A stretch of 64,000 bases of DNA from an uncultured Rhodospirillaceae bacterium (GTDB taxonomy: Bacteria > Pseudomonadota > Alphaproteobacteria > Rhodospirillales > Rhodospirillaceae), in contig CALSLN010000013.1 of assembly GCA_943787205.1 (NCBI GenBank), positions 150,935 through 214,934 of the forward strand, written 5' to 3'. Shown one piece after another: positions 10,415-19,897 of this stretch; the stretch's first letter is position 1; each line of letters starts with the position of its first letter. The translations under genes were made by a program, and so were the position numbers. A model generated the notes under the pieces. That model saw only the letters and a list, made by a program, of their open reading frames with translations, was not told where the DNA came from and did not search any database.

Positions 10415-11357
10415 CTATGACAATAACCCTGCCGCTCTTACATTTTGCTTGTAGGTTTGCCCGACTGGAACTTTAAGGTCGTTTGGTAGGTGAAGTTCAT
10501 GCTTCTCCAGAGTCGTCTTTGACCGCGGTCGCTAAAGCGGGGTTGACCCAGTAAGATCTATGGACCTGAATACCATCATGCTCTGATAGTTGAGCGATAG
10601 CGTCACTGAACCGATAGTAAATTAGATCGTTGCCTGTTTGGGTGTAGACCCGCACGTAGTGGCCTTCCGCTTTTAGAGCAACGAGTTCTTTGCCAATAGC
10701 AGGCGTCACTTTGGACATAAAATGCGGTGCTTGAGGTGTTTTGTTTATCTCATCGGCTTCAGATCCACCGGTTATCGCTTGGTCTAGTGGGCTAAAGTGT
10801 GAGGTATCAATGCCGAACGACGGTTTGCCGAAGAAAGAGTAGAAAAACCAAGCCGACGCAGTCCAGCAAAATATCCTGAACCAATAGATTGAGGCGAGTG
10901 TTAGAAGGAAGTCGGGTGACAACTCAAAGTAACTCGGTATCGCGTCGAGAATTTGCCGGGATAGCTGCTCTGTGCTGGCAAACCACTCAGCCCGGAGTGC
11001 TACGCTAGCCCTGAGTAAAGGGCGGGCAAGAACGAGAATGCCGAGAATGCCCCCTAACAGGAAAACAAGCGCTGGATTAATGGGGTATGCACGCGTAATG
11101 CGCGCCACGGTTCGTGTTGCTAGGTAACAGCAGACCCACATGATGAACATGTGCAGGAGCGTAAAGACTTCTGCGAGCGGAAGCGCTTCGTTCGGCGCCA
11201 TGTTGATGTTGTAGTAGACTGTGGGTAACGCCCAGGCCACTGGCAATGCGATCCAAAACACCAAATGAGCGTTCGAAACGTGGCCGAAAAACTCTATGTT
11301 CGCGAAGCGCGAATGAAGGGCCATAGGTGCCTTGTTCACTGCAGACGGTTTATTCAC
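10415..11357 (-). pseudogene. Membrane-bound LytTR transcriptional regulator, one frameshift near the 3' end
   Basis: The N-terminal part holds about four membrane segments (residues 25-190). The C-terminal LytTR DNA-binding domain follows: GKELVALKAEGHYVRVYT, YYRFSDAIAQL and the conserved VHRSYWVN. Translation stops early at 10497; removing one base from the CC at 10507-10508 gives EKHELHLPNDLKVPVGQTY, the normal last strand and helix of LytTR, with a stop at 10415. LytTR domains bind imperfect direct repeats in promoters. The membrane part may sense an envelope signal, which is inference. No partner gene is visible. Confidence 0.75.
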
Positions 11358-11808
11358 CAGATCAATCCATAGGTTTGGTTAATCAAAGTTACGAGAGAAC
11401 TCTACTACGTCGTGTCATGGCTTTAGAAGAAAGGAATTCTCACCATGCCGTGACTCGGAGTTAACCCGTCCTATATTGCCACTCGTAGAGGGCACATAGT
11501 TGCATAGCGATGCTGGCTGGGGTCCTGAGTTTAAGTGGCGCTGTTTTGCAAGAAGCCCCCCAGTTATTCGGGCTTTTGGCATCCTCAAGTGGAAGCAGGA
11601 CTATGACGGGGTCGCTGTATTCACTCCTCATTGACGCTGCATGAACTGAATTTAGGAAGAAACCTCCGCCTTTGAGGAAAAATGCGGTGATCCTGATCAT
11701 CGCGAGGTCACAAATAAACTCCGAGACATACCCTGTAAGTAAGTCGAAACGGCTGACCGGAGGGTTCAATCGGCTGGAGTGGAGGTTTGATGGGTTGTGC
11801 TTAGCGAC
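11358..11808. other. Gap without a recognisable gene, before IS copy 2
   Basis: About 450 bases between the LytTR gene and the IS. A 102-codon minus-strand frame (11461-11769) exists, but its translation resembles no family I know and it lacks a convincing ribosome-binding site. It may be promoter DNA plus a gene remnant left by the IS-associated rearrangement. Confidence 0.4.
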
Positions 11809-11819
11809 TGACCTGCCCC

Positions 11820-12713
11820 CTATGAGTGGTCCAGTTGATCTGAGAGAGCCCGGACGTTTTCAAGGTATTGCGGTTTGACGGTTTGAGGCAAGACCGTCTG
11901 TGGCGCGGGTGGTCTGTAGCCCAGAGAACTATGCGGTCTGAAGGTGTTGTAGTGGTGCCGCCAACTCTCGATCAGAACCTTGGCTTCCTTCAGAGTGAAG
12001 AAGATCTCGCTGTTCAGGCACTCATCCCTGAGCTTGCCGTTGAAGCTCTCGTTGTAGCCATTTTCCCAGGGTGAACCTGGCTCAATGTAGAGGGTCTTTA
12101 CACCCATACGTTCAAGCCACTCCCTGACAGCAATGGCCGTAAACTCAGAACCGTTGTCAGAGCGGATATGGTCCGGTGGCCCTCTCTCAGCAAACAACTC
12201 GGATAGACAATGCAGCACATCATCTGATCTGAGCCGCCGCTCCACCTGGATCGCCAGGCTCTCCCGCGTGTACTCGTCTATGACTGTCAGCATCTTGATT
12301 GCTCTCCCATCGTGGGTGCGGTCCTGAACAAAGTCATAGGACCAGACATGGTTCGGCCAACATGCTCTGAGACGGATACACGAACCGTCGTTCAGCCATA
12401 GCCGGCCTCTCTTTGGTTGTTTGCTGGGAACTCTCAGCCCCTCACGCCGCCAGATGCGCCACACACGCTTCAGGTTCACATGCCAGCCTTCAGCACGAAG
12501 CAATGCGCCGATACGGCGATAGCCATAGCGGCCATACTCAGAGGCCAGGCGGATGATCGCCTGTGTTAGGGCATCTTCGTCATCCAGGACTATGGGCTGA
12601 CGCCTCTGCGTGGAGCGATGTTGGCCAAGAACCCGGCAGGCACGCCGTTCTGAGACCCCGCAAGCCCCTTGAACATGTTCAACGGCAATACGGCGGCGTG
12701 CGGGGCTTAGTAG
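11820..12713 (-). CDS. IS transposase OrfB, copy 2 (post-frameshift frame)
   Basis: Identical protein to the OrfB of the other copies; see copy 3 for domain details. Confidence 0.9.
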   Translation of the reverse strand, partial: LLSPARRRIAVEHVQGACGVSERRACRVLGQHRSTQRRQPIVLDDEDALTQAIIRLASEYGRYGYRRIGALLRAEGWHVNLKRVWRIWRREGLRVPSKQPKRGRLWLNDGSCIRLRACWPNHVWSYDFVQDRTHDGRAIKMLTVIDEYTRESLAIQVERRLRSDDVLHCLSELFAERGPPDHIRSDNGSEFTAIAVREWLERMGVKTLYIEPGSPWENGYNESFNGKLRDECLNSEIFFTLKEAKVLIESWRHHYNTFRPHSSLGYRPPAPQTVLPQTVKPQYLENVRALSDQLDHS

Positions 12714-12985
12714 TTTCCCGAGAGCGCCTCGTTTAGGATCATCTTATCCAGAGTGAGATCAGAGACGGCCTTGCGAAGCCGAGCATTCTCCTTCTCCAGG
12801 TCCTTCAGGCGTTTAGCCTGATCAGACTTCAGACCGCCATACTCCTTGCGCCAGCGGTAATAGCTCTGTTCCGATATACCAAGGGACTTGCAGATCAATC
12901 CGATCTTCTCGCCCTGGGAAAGCCGCACCTCGGCCTCCCGGACCATACCTAGTATCTGTTCTGCTGTGTAACGTTTCCGGCTCAT
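12707..12985 (-). CDS. IS transposase OrfA, copy 2
   Basis: Identical protein to the OrfA of the other copies; see copy 3. Confidence 0.9.
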   Translation of the reverse strand: MSRKRYTAEQILGMVREAEVRLSQGEKIGLICKSLGISEQSYYRWRKEYGGLKSDQAKRLKDLEKENARLRKAVSDLTLDKMILNEALSGNY

Positions 12986-13060
12986 CGTCGTCCTCCTATC
13001 AAGGCTTAGATTAACCGGACTCTCTCAATTTGCATGGATCACTTTTTGGGAGGCAGGCCA

Positions 13061-13485
13061 ATACGGATAAAGGTACAGTGTCTGCCAACGCGTTTACCGG
13101 AGAAACTGGGCACTCTTATGAAGACGGTTACTTACTGCAGTGGGAGCGTGCAGGTGACCGCGTGTTTGTTTCTCTCGACGAACGCGTTCGATACCGTAGG
13201 CCAAGTGACAATGCGCTTCGGCTCGACAATGCAGTCCTGCGGTATGAATCCAGTTGGGCTGAACTGAACAACCCTGACGTCACTGCCGCGATGACATCTA
13301 CCAGCTGGCAGACAGCGATCAGCTGGTTTACCTGGCTCGATATGGAGGGCACACCCGGCATGCATATGCAGGGAGGCAATGGTCACAAACTCATGAGCAT
13401 GGATGAGTTGCCAAGTGATTTTGTGGACTTCGCCGAGGCAAAGTTTCCCTGCGCTGTTACCGATCCGATTACCTGGGACGACTGA
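13061..13485 (+). pseudogene. DUF1838-like protein, C-terminal fragment
   Basis: About 141 residues of host coding sequence start directly at the IS edge. WFTWLDMEGTPGMHMQGGNGHKL and the following DELPSDFVDFA resemble the C-terminal part of DUF1838 proteins, whose members share a tryptophan-rich segment followed by a G-rich turn and an LP. The next gene is an intact DUF1838 protein, so this may be a truncated paralogue. The frame continues upstream into the IS end, which supplies an ATG at 13034 (different frame) and one at 13030 (same frame). Whether the fusion is made is unknown. Confidence 0.5.
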
Positions 13486-13506
13486 GAATTTGGGTAGGAG
13501 TAAGCG

Positions 13507-14385
13507 ATGTTAACGCGACGACGTCTTATCGCGACCGCTGCGGCTTCAAGCTATGTCATGGGATCGTCAGTTCAAGCCCAACCGGCGAACTGGCCGTTTG
13601 ACCTATCCAAACCCGAGGACAACGTAAAGGTGTTCGCCAAGGTCGCCGGCAGTCTCGATGACCGCACCACATACCTACAGTACTATGGCGAAATATTTTC
13701 CGCCGTCCCCAACCAAGTTCAGACTCGTATCCTTCGCCTAAAGGGGATCGCCAAAAGCAGATGGCAGAACACAGGTGAAAGCACGTTTTTTCGGAGAAAC
13801 TATGACTTCGGGTTGTTTTGTGATCCCGAAACAGATGAGATTCTAGAGACCTTTCAAAACCCATTCACCTGCAAATCAAACGTCCCGCTGCATTATAAAA
13901 GTGGCCCGTTGGAGTCGACGGTGTCTCCGATCCGCTCGAACGGGCAGCCTTACGTTTTACCTTGGCGTATAACCGGTGATCAGTTGTCGCTCACGGAGAC
14001 GTCTTATGGCGAACGGGAAAACTATTTGTCTCCTGACACATGGCCAAAAGCGTCAACGGGACCGCGGTTCTACTTTAATACCAGCTCGACTTACATTGCA
14101 GACATAGACGATGTTGCAAATCCGGAATTTATGTCTGTTAACGCGGACCATATTTGGACTTTTCTGACGCCGTTTCCGGCTTGGATGCTTCTCGGAGATT
14201 TGCCGGGATTTGCGCTATGGCGTTGGGTGGCCCGTAAAATCATCGACTCCACCGAACTCGACCCTGTTATTGTCTCGGGGATAGAGCAGCGCGTCCCTAA
14301 TTTCTTTGCAGATGAGCGGCCATGGAAAGAGCATTCCAATGGATGGATTCAATACATGAAGGAACGCCGCCCCGTTTCGCAGTAA
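13507..14385 (+). CDS. Exported DUF1838 family protein
   Basis: A 292-residue protein with an N-terminal export signal (MLTRRRLIATAAASSYVMG, Arg-rich, Tat-like, processed near VQA). The remainder matches DUF1838: FAKVAGSLDDRTTYLQYYGEIF near the start and FNTSSTYIADIDD, WTFLTPFPAWMLLGDLPG later. The family function is unknown; members often occur with exported enzymes. A TAGGAG ribosome-binding sequence lies 7 bases before the ATG. The nitrilase-type gene follows after 24 bases with its own AAGGA site, so the two are probably co-transcribed. Confidence 0.75.
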   Translation: MLTRRRLIATAAASSYVMGSSVQAQPANWPFDLSKPEDNVKVFAKVAGSLDDRTTYLQYYGEIFSAVPNQVQTRILRLKGIAKSRWQNTGESTFFRRNYDFGLFCDPETDEILETFQNPFTCKSNVPLHYKSGPLESTVSPIRSNGQPYVLPWRITGDQLSLTETSYGERENYLSPDTWPKASTGPRFYFNTSSTYIADIDDVANPEFMSVNADHIWTFLTPFPAWMLLGDLPGFALWRWVARKIIDSTELDPVIVSGIEQRVPNFFADERPWKEHSNGWIQYMKERRPVSQ

Positions 14386-14409
14386 GCGCTTAATAAAAAG
14401 GACTGTCGC

Positions 14410-15642
14410 ATGATATCTTCAAGCAACGACTCAAACAAAAACTCTACGACACGCCGCAAGGCGTTGCTCGCTGGTGCGGGTTTGGCCGCTACTGGTGTTC
14501 TGAGTGGGCCTGAAAGTAAGCCAGCAGTGGCGCAGGACCCGGCCCCATTTTACCCGCCGGTAAAGCCGGGGATTGAACCCCAAGGAAAGAAAGTGGAGCC
14601 CTATACAGCGGCCTGTGTTCAGTCTGGCGCTGTTCCAACTTTTGATTCTAGTGGAAATGCGCTGCCTGACGCGTTGGCCGCAAACGTGGACCGTTTTAGG
14701 TCCTTGATTAAGCGTGGCGCAGATGAGTACGGCGCTCGTTTTATGTCATTCCCTGAATTTGGCCTGCAAATTCCGAGTACCGCGCTTAGTCCAGCGCAGT
14801 GGGTCCCTGGCGCGATCATGGCTGATGGCCCTGAGGTCGAGCGCATTGGTAAAGCGGCGCAAGACGCCAATGCTTTCGTTGCTTTTAATGCGATCGAGAA
14901 GATTGAAAAATTCCCGGGGCGTTATTTCTTGGCAGGCATGATTGTCGGGCCAAGTGGTGACCTCGTGCTTAATTACAGAAAAATGACCAGCGTGACGAGC
15001 AAGAGTCGCCCTGGCGACCTGCTCTCTGCCTGGTTGGACCACTTTGGCGAAGACAGTTTGTTTCCGATTGTCGACACGGAAATTGGCCGGCTGGCCTGTG
15101 TTATTGCGGCAGATATGTATGTGCCCGAGGTGATGCGGGGCATGGTTCTGAATGGCGCGGAGGTTATCTCAAACCCCACCGCAGGGGGGATGCTGCCAGA
15201 CGACAACAATTTTGACATTCCCACCGTTACGACAATGGCGCGACGCGTCCGCGCGTATGAGAACATTGCCTACGTATTGATGTCTAATCTCGGCCCAGTC
15301 GGTGCTGACCCGAAGCCGCCCTTTGGTCGTAGGCAACCGTCTCAAATTATCGATTTTAAGGGCAACATGTTGGCGGCGACACAAACCGGCGGTGAAGAGT
15401 TCGCAGTGGCGACGGTAGATATTGATGCTCTCCGGCGGGCGCGGACCTCACTGGGCAGTTTGAACACGTTGGCAGCACTCCAGGTACCGCTCTACCGTCG
15501 GAACTATGAAGCTGCAAAGTTTGCTCCCGTAGATACACACGTAGATGCGCCACTATCCTCAACCGAAGAGCACAATGACATCATGCGTGAGACCATTAGT
15601 GAGTTGGTTGAGCGTGGCATTCTTATCCCGCCGGGTGTTTAA
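14410..15642 (+). CDS. Tat-exported carbon-nitrogen hydrolase (nitrilase superfamily)
   Basis: A twin-arginine signal (TTRRKALLAGAG, residues about 13-24) starts a 410-residue protein. The nitrilase-fold catalytic triad is visible: Glu116 in FPEFGL, Lys191 in NYRKMTS and Cys230 in LACVIAAD. These enzymes hydrolyse amides, carbamoyl groups or nitriles through a cysteine thioester. Twin-arginine export points to action in the periplasm. It follows the DUF1838 gene and ends before the leader of the sulfur/heme operon. The substrate is not predictable; an aliphatic amidase-like role is one possibility. Confidence 0.8.
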   Translation: MISSSNDSNKNSTTRRKALLAGAGLAATGVLSGPESKPAVAQDPAPFYPPVKPGIEPQGKKVEPYTAACVQSGAVPTFDSSGNALPDALAANVDRFRSLIKRGADEYGARFMSFPEFGLQIPSTALSPAQWVPGAIMADGPEVERIGKAAQDANAFVAFNAIEKIEKFPGRYFLAGMIVGPSGDLVLNYRKMTSVTSKSRPGDLLSAWLDHFGEDSLFPIVDTEIGRLACVIAADMYVPEVMRGMVLNGAEVISNPTAGGMLPDDNNFDIPTVTTMARRVRAYENIAYVLMSNLGPVGADPKPPFGRRQPSQIIDFKGNMLAATQTGGEEFAVATVDIDALRRARTSLGSLNTLAALQVPLYRRNYEAAKFAPVDTHVDAPLSSTEEHNDIMRETISELVERGILIPPGV

Positions 15643-15750
15643 CAGGGGCAGAGTCTTTTCAACGAAGAATCTTGCTCCGGTACGATGCGCACTTATGGCG
15701 ATTGAATTCTGCGTTCTGCTCAGCGCTGGAATGGTCGGTGAAGACATATA

Positions 15751-15834
15751 TTCTTAAATTGCTGAAATTATAAGAAAAATGGTCTGAAGGGGCCGCGTAT
15801 TTTCCCTATTTAGAGAAAAAGCATCCCTTTTTCT
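15751..15834 (+). promoter_or_regulatory. Two inverted repeats upstream of the siroheme/sulfite operon
   Basis: An imperfect inverted repeat has left arm TTCTTAAATT (15751-15760) and right arm AAATTATAAGAA (15765-15776). A perfect 7-bp arm repeat follows: AGAAAAA (15814-15820) and TTTTTCT (15828-15834) with a 7-base centre. Both are AT-rich and lie 50-135 bases before the first gene, where an operator would be expected. The protein that binds is not known. Confidence 0.4.
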
Positions 15835-15883
15835 GACCCAAGACAATAGATCACGCATATCGAAATAGAATCGAGTGCGCGCC

Positions 15884-16738
15884 ATGAACGCTATAAATAC
15901 GCCAAGGTCGGACGTTGTTCCAACGAGCAAGGGTGCCGGCTCAATTGGCGCAGTCTCATTGGTCGGAGCTGGCCCGGGAGCTGCCGACTTGTTGACCATC
16001 CGGGCCGCTAAGGCATTGGAAAGCGCTGACGTCGTTTACTACGATAGTCTGGTTGACGCGTCCGTGTTGGCGCATATAAGCCCTAAGGCCCGAAGAATTT
16101 TTGTTGGTAAGCGCAAAGGGTTTAGCGCGATGCCTCAACAAGACATTCAAGACAGAATGCGCGATGACGCGCTGGCCGGGCATCAGGTTGTCCGTCTCAA
16201 AGGAGGGGATCCCTTCATATTTGGTCGTGGCGGTGAAGAGCTTGCAGATCTGCGCGCCTCTGGCATCTCAGTAAAGGTTGTTCCAGGGGTAACATCGGCG
16301 ATCGCCGCCGCCGCCGAGACCGGCATTCCGTTAACTCATCGCGATGTTGCTACGTCCGTGACGTTTGTCACCGGGCATACACTGGATGGCTCAATTCCGG
16401 AGCTAGATGGGCTTGTATCGTCAAAGCGGACTCTGGTTATTTACATGGGTGTTTCCAACGCTGGAACTATTGTTAAGCAGTTGCTTGGTGCTGGTGTTCC
16501 TGACTCGACACCAGTCGCGGTAATTGAGCGGGCGACGTTGCCTGACCAAAGGCTTATTGAGGCTACTCTCAAGACTCTTACCGAAGATTTGGGTATAAAC
16601 GATGTCGTCACGCCAGCGTTATTGGTCATTGGTGATGTCGCAGCTCTAGGCGTTCTGGGTGCCGAGCCCACCCCTCCTGTTCACACTAACCCTGAACTTA
16701 GCGAGCCGTTCGCGTGGGTTCATCACCCAATGGGGTAG
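15884..16738 (+). CDS. cobA: Uroporphyrinogen-III C-methyltransferase (SUMT)
   Basis: Transfers two methyl groups from S-adenosylmethionine to uroporphyrinogen III, giving precorrin-2, the branch point to siroheme. Signatures: VSLVGAGPGAADLLTIRA near the start, VRLKGGDPFIFGRGGEE, and VPGVTSAIAAAAETGIPLTHR. The length (about 284 residues) is that of a stand-alone SUMT, without the CysG dehydrogenase domain, which is encoded separately at the end of this operon. The ATG at 15884 is preferred over a GTG nine bases earlier. It is the first gene of ten tightly packed genes. Confidence 0.93.
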   Translation: MNAINTPRSDVVPTSKGAGSIGAVSLVGAGPGAADLLTIRAAKALESADVVYYDSLVDASVLAHISPKARRIFVGKRKGFSAMPQQDIQDRMRDDALAGHQVVRLKGGDPFIFGRGGEELADLRASGISVKVVPGVTSAIAAAAETGIPLTHRDVATSVTFVTGHTLDGSIPELDGLVSSKRTLVIYMGVSNAGTIVKQLLGAGVPDSTPVAVIERATLPDQRLIEATLKTLTEDLGINDVVTPALLVIGDVAALGVLGAEPTPPVHTNPELSEPFAWVHHPMG

Positions 16739-16741
16739 GTC

Positions 16742-17038
16742 ATGTCTTTTGTGCTCTCCGCAAACCGTCTCGATGACGGGTCTGTTGTTTACTTCACCGA
16801 TGACGAGCAATGGTCCAGCCAAGTTGATGACGCCAAAATTGTTTCTGGTGATGAGCTTGATGAAGCCCTTCGTATCAGCCGGCGCGCTGAAGAACGAAAC
16901 ATCGTTGTCGGATGCTATGAGGTCGAAGTTGACTCAACCGAGGGCAAACGGCCGGTCAGGTTGAGAGAGCGCATCCGCAGCTATGGCCCAACGGTCGGTG
17001 ACCATCAATCACGGCCCGTTGGCGGCCCAGAAGGTTAA
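16742..17038 (+). CDS. DUF2849 family protein
   Basis: A 98-residue protein starting 3 bases after cobA. It has the family layout: FVLSANRLDDGSVVYFT, then a short helix-rich part, and a final RPVRLRERIRSYGPTVG. DUF2849 genes typically sit between SUMT and sulfite reductase genes in alphaproteobacteria, as here. The function is unknown; an accessory role in sulfite reduction is inferred only from this placement. Confidence 0.85.
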   Translation: MSFVLSANRLDDGSVVYFTDDEQWSSQVDDAKIVSGDELDEALRISRRAEERNIVVGCYEVEVDSTEGKRPVRLRERIRSYGPTVGDHQSRPVGGPEG

Positions 17039-17044
17039 TTCTAC

Positions 17045-18688
17045 ATGTATGTTTATGATACTCTCGATAAGTCACTCCTTAATCAGCGCGTTGCGGAATT
17101 CCGTGATCAGGTTCGGCGTAGACTCGCTGGCGAGTTAACGGAAGATCAGTTCAAGCCGTTGCGGCTGATGAACGGTCTGTATCTCCAATTGCATGCATAC
17201 ATGTTGAGGGTGGCTATACCTTACGGCGCCCTGTCATCAGATCAAATGCGCAAGCTTGCGTATATCGCGGAAACATATGATCGCGGGTACGGTCATTTCA
17301 CCACGCGACAAAATATACAATACAATTGGATCGAGCTGAGTACGGCACCTGATCTTTTGTTCGACTTATCTGAGATTGATCTTCACGCCATTCAAACCAG
17401 CGGAAACTGCATCAGGAATGTCACTGCTGACCCTTATGCAGGAGCCGCCGCCGATGAACTTGATGACCCGCGGGTATGGTCAGAGATAATCCGTCAGTGG
17501 TCTACGTTTCATCCAGAGTTCTCGTATCTACCGCGTAAGTTTAAGATTGCAGTGACCGGGTCTGATGCGGATAGAGCCGCGATCAAATTTCATGATATTG
17601 GCCTTAAGATTATTCGCAGTGATGCTGGAGAGCTTGGCTTCGCAGTTTATGTTGGTGGCGGGCAAGGCCGAACACCGATCGTTGCACCACTCATAAACTC
17701 GTTTTTGCCAGCTAAAGATCTGCTGCGTTATCTCGACGCCGTCTTGCGCATCTATAACCTCCATGGGCGCCGGGATAACATCTACAAGGCGCGTATAAAA
17801 ATATTAGTGAAGAGCTTAGGAGTGGACTCGTTCGCCTCGCAGGTGGACACGGAGTTTGCTCGGCTCGACCCTGCACTTTTTGTGATCGAAGACGGTGAGC
17901 TTAGTCGCATTCGCGACATGTTTGCTGTGTCTTACTCGCGAGCCGAGGGTGATGACGAGGCTCGTCTTGAAGAATCCCCCGAGATGCGACGTTGGTCGGA
18001 CTCTAATACGCATGCCCATAAAACACCTGGGTATGCGATCGCCACGATCTCTCTAAAGCCAATTGGTGGCGTCCCCGGTGATGCGACCGCAGAACAGATG
18101 TATGCGATTGCGGATTTGGCCGACCGGTTTAGCTTTGGCGAGGTGCGCGTAACCTATACGCAGAACTTGGTCTTGCCCCATGTGCGTCAAGCCGACCTCT
18201 TCGTATTGTGGAGTGAGTTAGAACGTCTGGGTCTTGCTACGCCGAACATTGGCCTGGCCACGGATATCATTGCGTGCCCTGGATTGGACTATTGTTCCCT
18301 TGCCAATGCGCGGTCTATTCCCATCTCACAGCGTATCAGTGAGCGTTTTTCTGATCTCGAAAGTCAGCATGATATCGGACCGCTTGATATTCGGATTTCT
18401 GGATGTATCAACGCCTGTGGACACCACCATGCCGGTCATATTGGAATTCTCGGTGTAGATAAAAAGGGTGAGGAGCGATACCAGCTGACCCTTGGTGGTC
18501 AAGGTAATGGTGAGTCTGCGGTTGGAAAAATCGTCGGGCCCGGCTTTGATGAAGACGGAATCGTTGACGCGGTTGAGAACGTCATTTCGACGTACTTGAA
18601 CGTAAGAAGCGCCGGTGAACCGTTTTCTGAGACTCTAGAACGGACGGGGCACGCTCCGTTTAAGGAGCGACTCTATGACCGTAATTAA
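17045..18688 (+). CDS. cysI: Sulfite reductase hemoprotein subunit
   Basis: A 547-residue siroheme/[4Fe-4S] enzyme that reduces sulfite to sulfide with six electrons. Cluster cysteines are visible in the two signature pairs: Cys411 and Cys417 (CPGLDYC) and Cys454 and Cys458 (CINAC), the latter followed by the siroheme-contacting GHHHAGHIG. Upstream, GYGHFTTRQNIQYNW is the usual first-repeat substrate-site segment. No flavoprotein subunit (CysJ) is present in the window, so electrons may come from ferredoxin or another donor. The gene overlaps the next by 14 bases, implying translational coupling. Confidence 0.93.
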   Translation: MYVYDTLDKSLLNQRVAEFRDQVRRRLAGELTEDQFKPLRLMNGLYLQLHAYMLRVAIPYGALSSDQMRKLAYIAETYDRGYGHFTTRQNIQYNWIELSTAPDLLFDLSEIDLHAIQTSGNCIRNVTADPYAGAAADELDDPRVWSEIIRQWSTFHPEFSYLPRKFKIAVTGSDADRAAIKFHDIGLKIIRSDAGELGFAVYVGGGQGRTPIVAPLINSFLPAKDLLRYLDAVLRIYNLHGRRDNIYKARIKILVKSLGVDSFASQVDTEFARLDPALFVIEDGELSRIRDMFAVSYSRAEGDDEARLEESPEMRRWSDSNTHAHKTPGYAIATISLKPIGGVPGDATAEQMYAIADLADRFSFGEVRVTYTQNLVLPHVRQADLFVLWSELERLGLATPNIGLATDIIACPGLDYCSLANARSIPISQRISERFSDLESQHDIGPLDIRISGCINACGHHHAGHIGILGVDKKGEERYQLTLGGQGNGESAVGKIVGPGFDEDGIVDAVENVISTYLNVRSAGEPFSETLERTGHAPFKERLYDRN

Positions 18689-19193
18689 CATCCGAGGCGA
18701 GGCCATTGATCAAACTTGGCGTGATGTTGATGGTGCTGGGGAAACGGATTCTCTAGATTCAGCAGTGCTCTCTTTGACCAGTTTGAAAGAGCATATTGAA
18801 GCGCTGGATCAGAAGTCTCTGTCTCGTATTGGTGCTCGCCTGACTATTGATGACAATATTAAAGAGGTCGCGGACTCTGCAAAGCATCTCGGCCTGATCG
18901 AGCTTGTTTTTTCTCATTTCAAAGATGGCCGGCCTTTTTCCACAGCCGTGATGCTTCGACGCGACTACGGCTTTAAAGGTGAGTTGCGCGCATCTGGTGA
19001 TATCTTGCCGGACCAAGCATTGTTCCTTATTCGCTGCGGATTTTCAACGATTGCCGTACCGCAACAGTTTTCGGTAGAGCAATTTAGAGCGGCGCTATCT
19101 GCTTACTCCGTAGCGTATCAAGCTGGCAGTGATGACCAATTGGAGTTGGTTAGCGATCTACGTCGCTCCGCAGTAGAAGTGGCTGCGGAATGA
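18675..19193 (+). CDS. DUF934 family protein
   Basis: A 172-residue protein overlapping both neighbours (14 bases with cysI, 4 with cysH). Family features include a central FSHFKDGRPFSTAVMLRRDYGFKGEL segment, then GDILPDQALFLIRCGFSTI. DUF934 is found almost only beside cysI and cysH, and is thought to aid sulfite reduction, although its biochemical role is not established. The tight overlaps argue for stoichiometric expression with the two enzymes. Confidence 0.9.
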   Translation: MTVINIRGEAIDQTWRDVDGAGETDSLDSAVLSLTSLKEHIEALDQKSLSRIGARLTIDDNIKEVADSAKHLGLIELVFSHFKDGRPFSTAVMLRRDYGFKGELRASGDILPDQALFLIRCGFSTIAVPQQFSVEQFRAALSAYSVAYQAGSDDQLELVSDLRRSAVEVAAE

Positions 19194-19888
19194 TCGAGAT
19201 ATCTCGGCATAGCGCCCGTTTTCGTCTCGACGGACTGTTAGGCGCGGACATGATTTCTCATGCGCTGGATAGCTATCGCGATCGTTTGGCGCTGGTCTCA
19301 TCGTTTGGCGCCGAGTCAGCGGTGTTGCTGCATATGGCGGCTCAAGTGAGCAAAGACATCCCGGTGATCTTTCTTGATACGGGCAAGCTTTTTGCTATGA
19401 CCCATGACTATCAGGCTGATCTTGCGTCTCACCTTGGCCTAAACAACATTCGTACGATTCATCCTGAGACAGAAGACATTAAGGCTGAAGACCGCTCTGG
19501 TGCGTTATGGCGCGAAGACCCAGACAGATGCTGCACGATCCGCAAGACTTGGCCATTGAATCGCGCTCTCAAAGGGTTCGATGCATGGATTACCGGGCGT
19601 AAGAAATTTCAAAGCACTGATCGAAAACAGGCGTCAGGTGCTCAAATTCAAGATGGCCGTCTTGTTCTTAGCCCGCTGTTGAACTGGCAAAAGTCCGAAC
19701 TTTCTGCGTACTTCGAGACACATGATTTACCCCCGCACCCTTTGGTAAGGGAGGGTTATCCCTCTATTGGCTGTTTTACGTGCACGATGCCGGTTGAGGC
19801 CGGCGAAGACCAACGTGCAGGCCGCTGGCAGGGGAAGGCGAAAACTGAATGTGGTATTCATCGCCCATCTTTGACGTCCGCGGCGTAG
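19190..19888 (+). CDS. cysH: Adenylylsulfate (APS) reductase, iron-sulfur type
   Basis: Reduces activated sulfate to sulfite with thioredoxin or glutathione. SSFGAESAVLLH is the PP-loop. The cluster-binding cysteines of the APS-reductase type are present: Cys114-Cys115 (DRCCTIRK) and Cys195 and Cys198 (GCFTC). The catalytic Cys221 lies in the C-terminal ECGIH motif. The four-cysteine [4Fe-4S] set indicates APS rather than PAPS as substrate, following established knowledge of the family. It begins within the stop of the DUF934 gene (ATGA overlap). ATP sulfurylase genes are not in the window. Confidence 0.93.
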   Translation: MIEISRHSARFRLDGLLGADMISHALDSYRDRLALVSSFGAESAVLLHMAAQVSKDIPVIFLDTGKLFAMTHDYQADLASHLGLNNIRTIHPETEDIKAEDRSGALWREDPDRCCTIRKTWPLNRALKGFDAWITGRKKFQSTDRKQASGAQIQDGRLVLSPLLNWQKSELSAYFETHDLPPHPLVREGYPSIGCFTCTMPVEAGEDQRAGRWQGKAKTECGIHRPSLTSAA

Positions 19889-19897
19889 AGGTGTCGT

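Larger units (their letters stand above)
11809..13060 (-). mobile_element. IS3-family (IS407-group) insertion sequence, copy 2
   Basis: Same 1,252-bp element and orientation as copy 1. Flanks are TAGCGAC on the left and ATACGG on the right, so there is no target duplication. The right side is fused to a DUF1838 gene fragment. Confidence 0.95.

Noticed and set aside
11461..11769. 102-codon minus-strand frame beside IS copy 2
   Set aside because: No recognisable domain, no ribosome-binding site and odd composition; kept only as a note on the gap.
14619..15562. Several minus-strand frames of 70-100 codons across the nitrilase gene
   Set aside because: They are antisense to a gene with all catalytic residues in place; codon-driven shadows.
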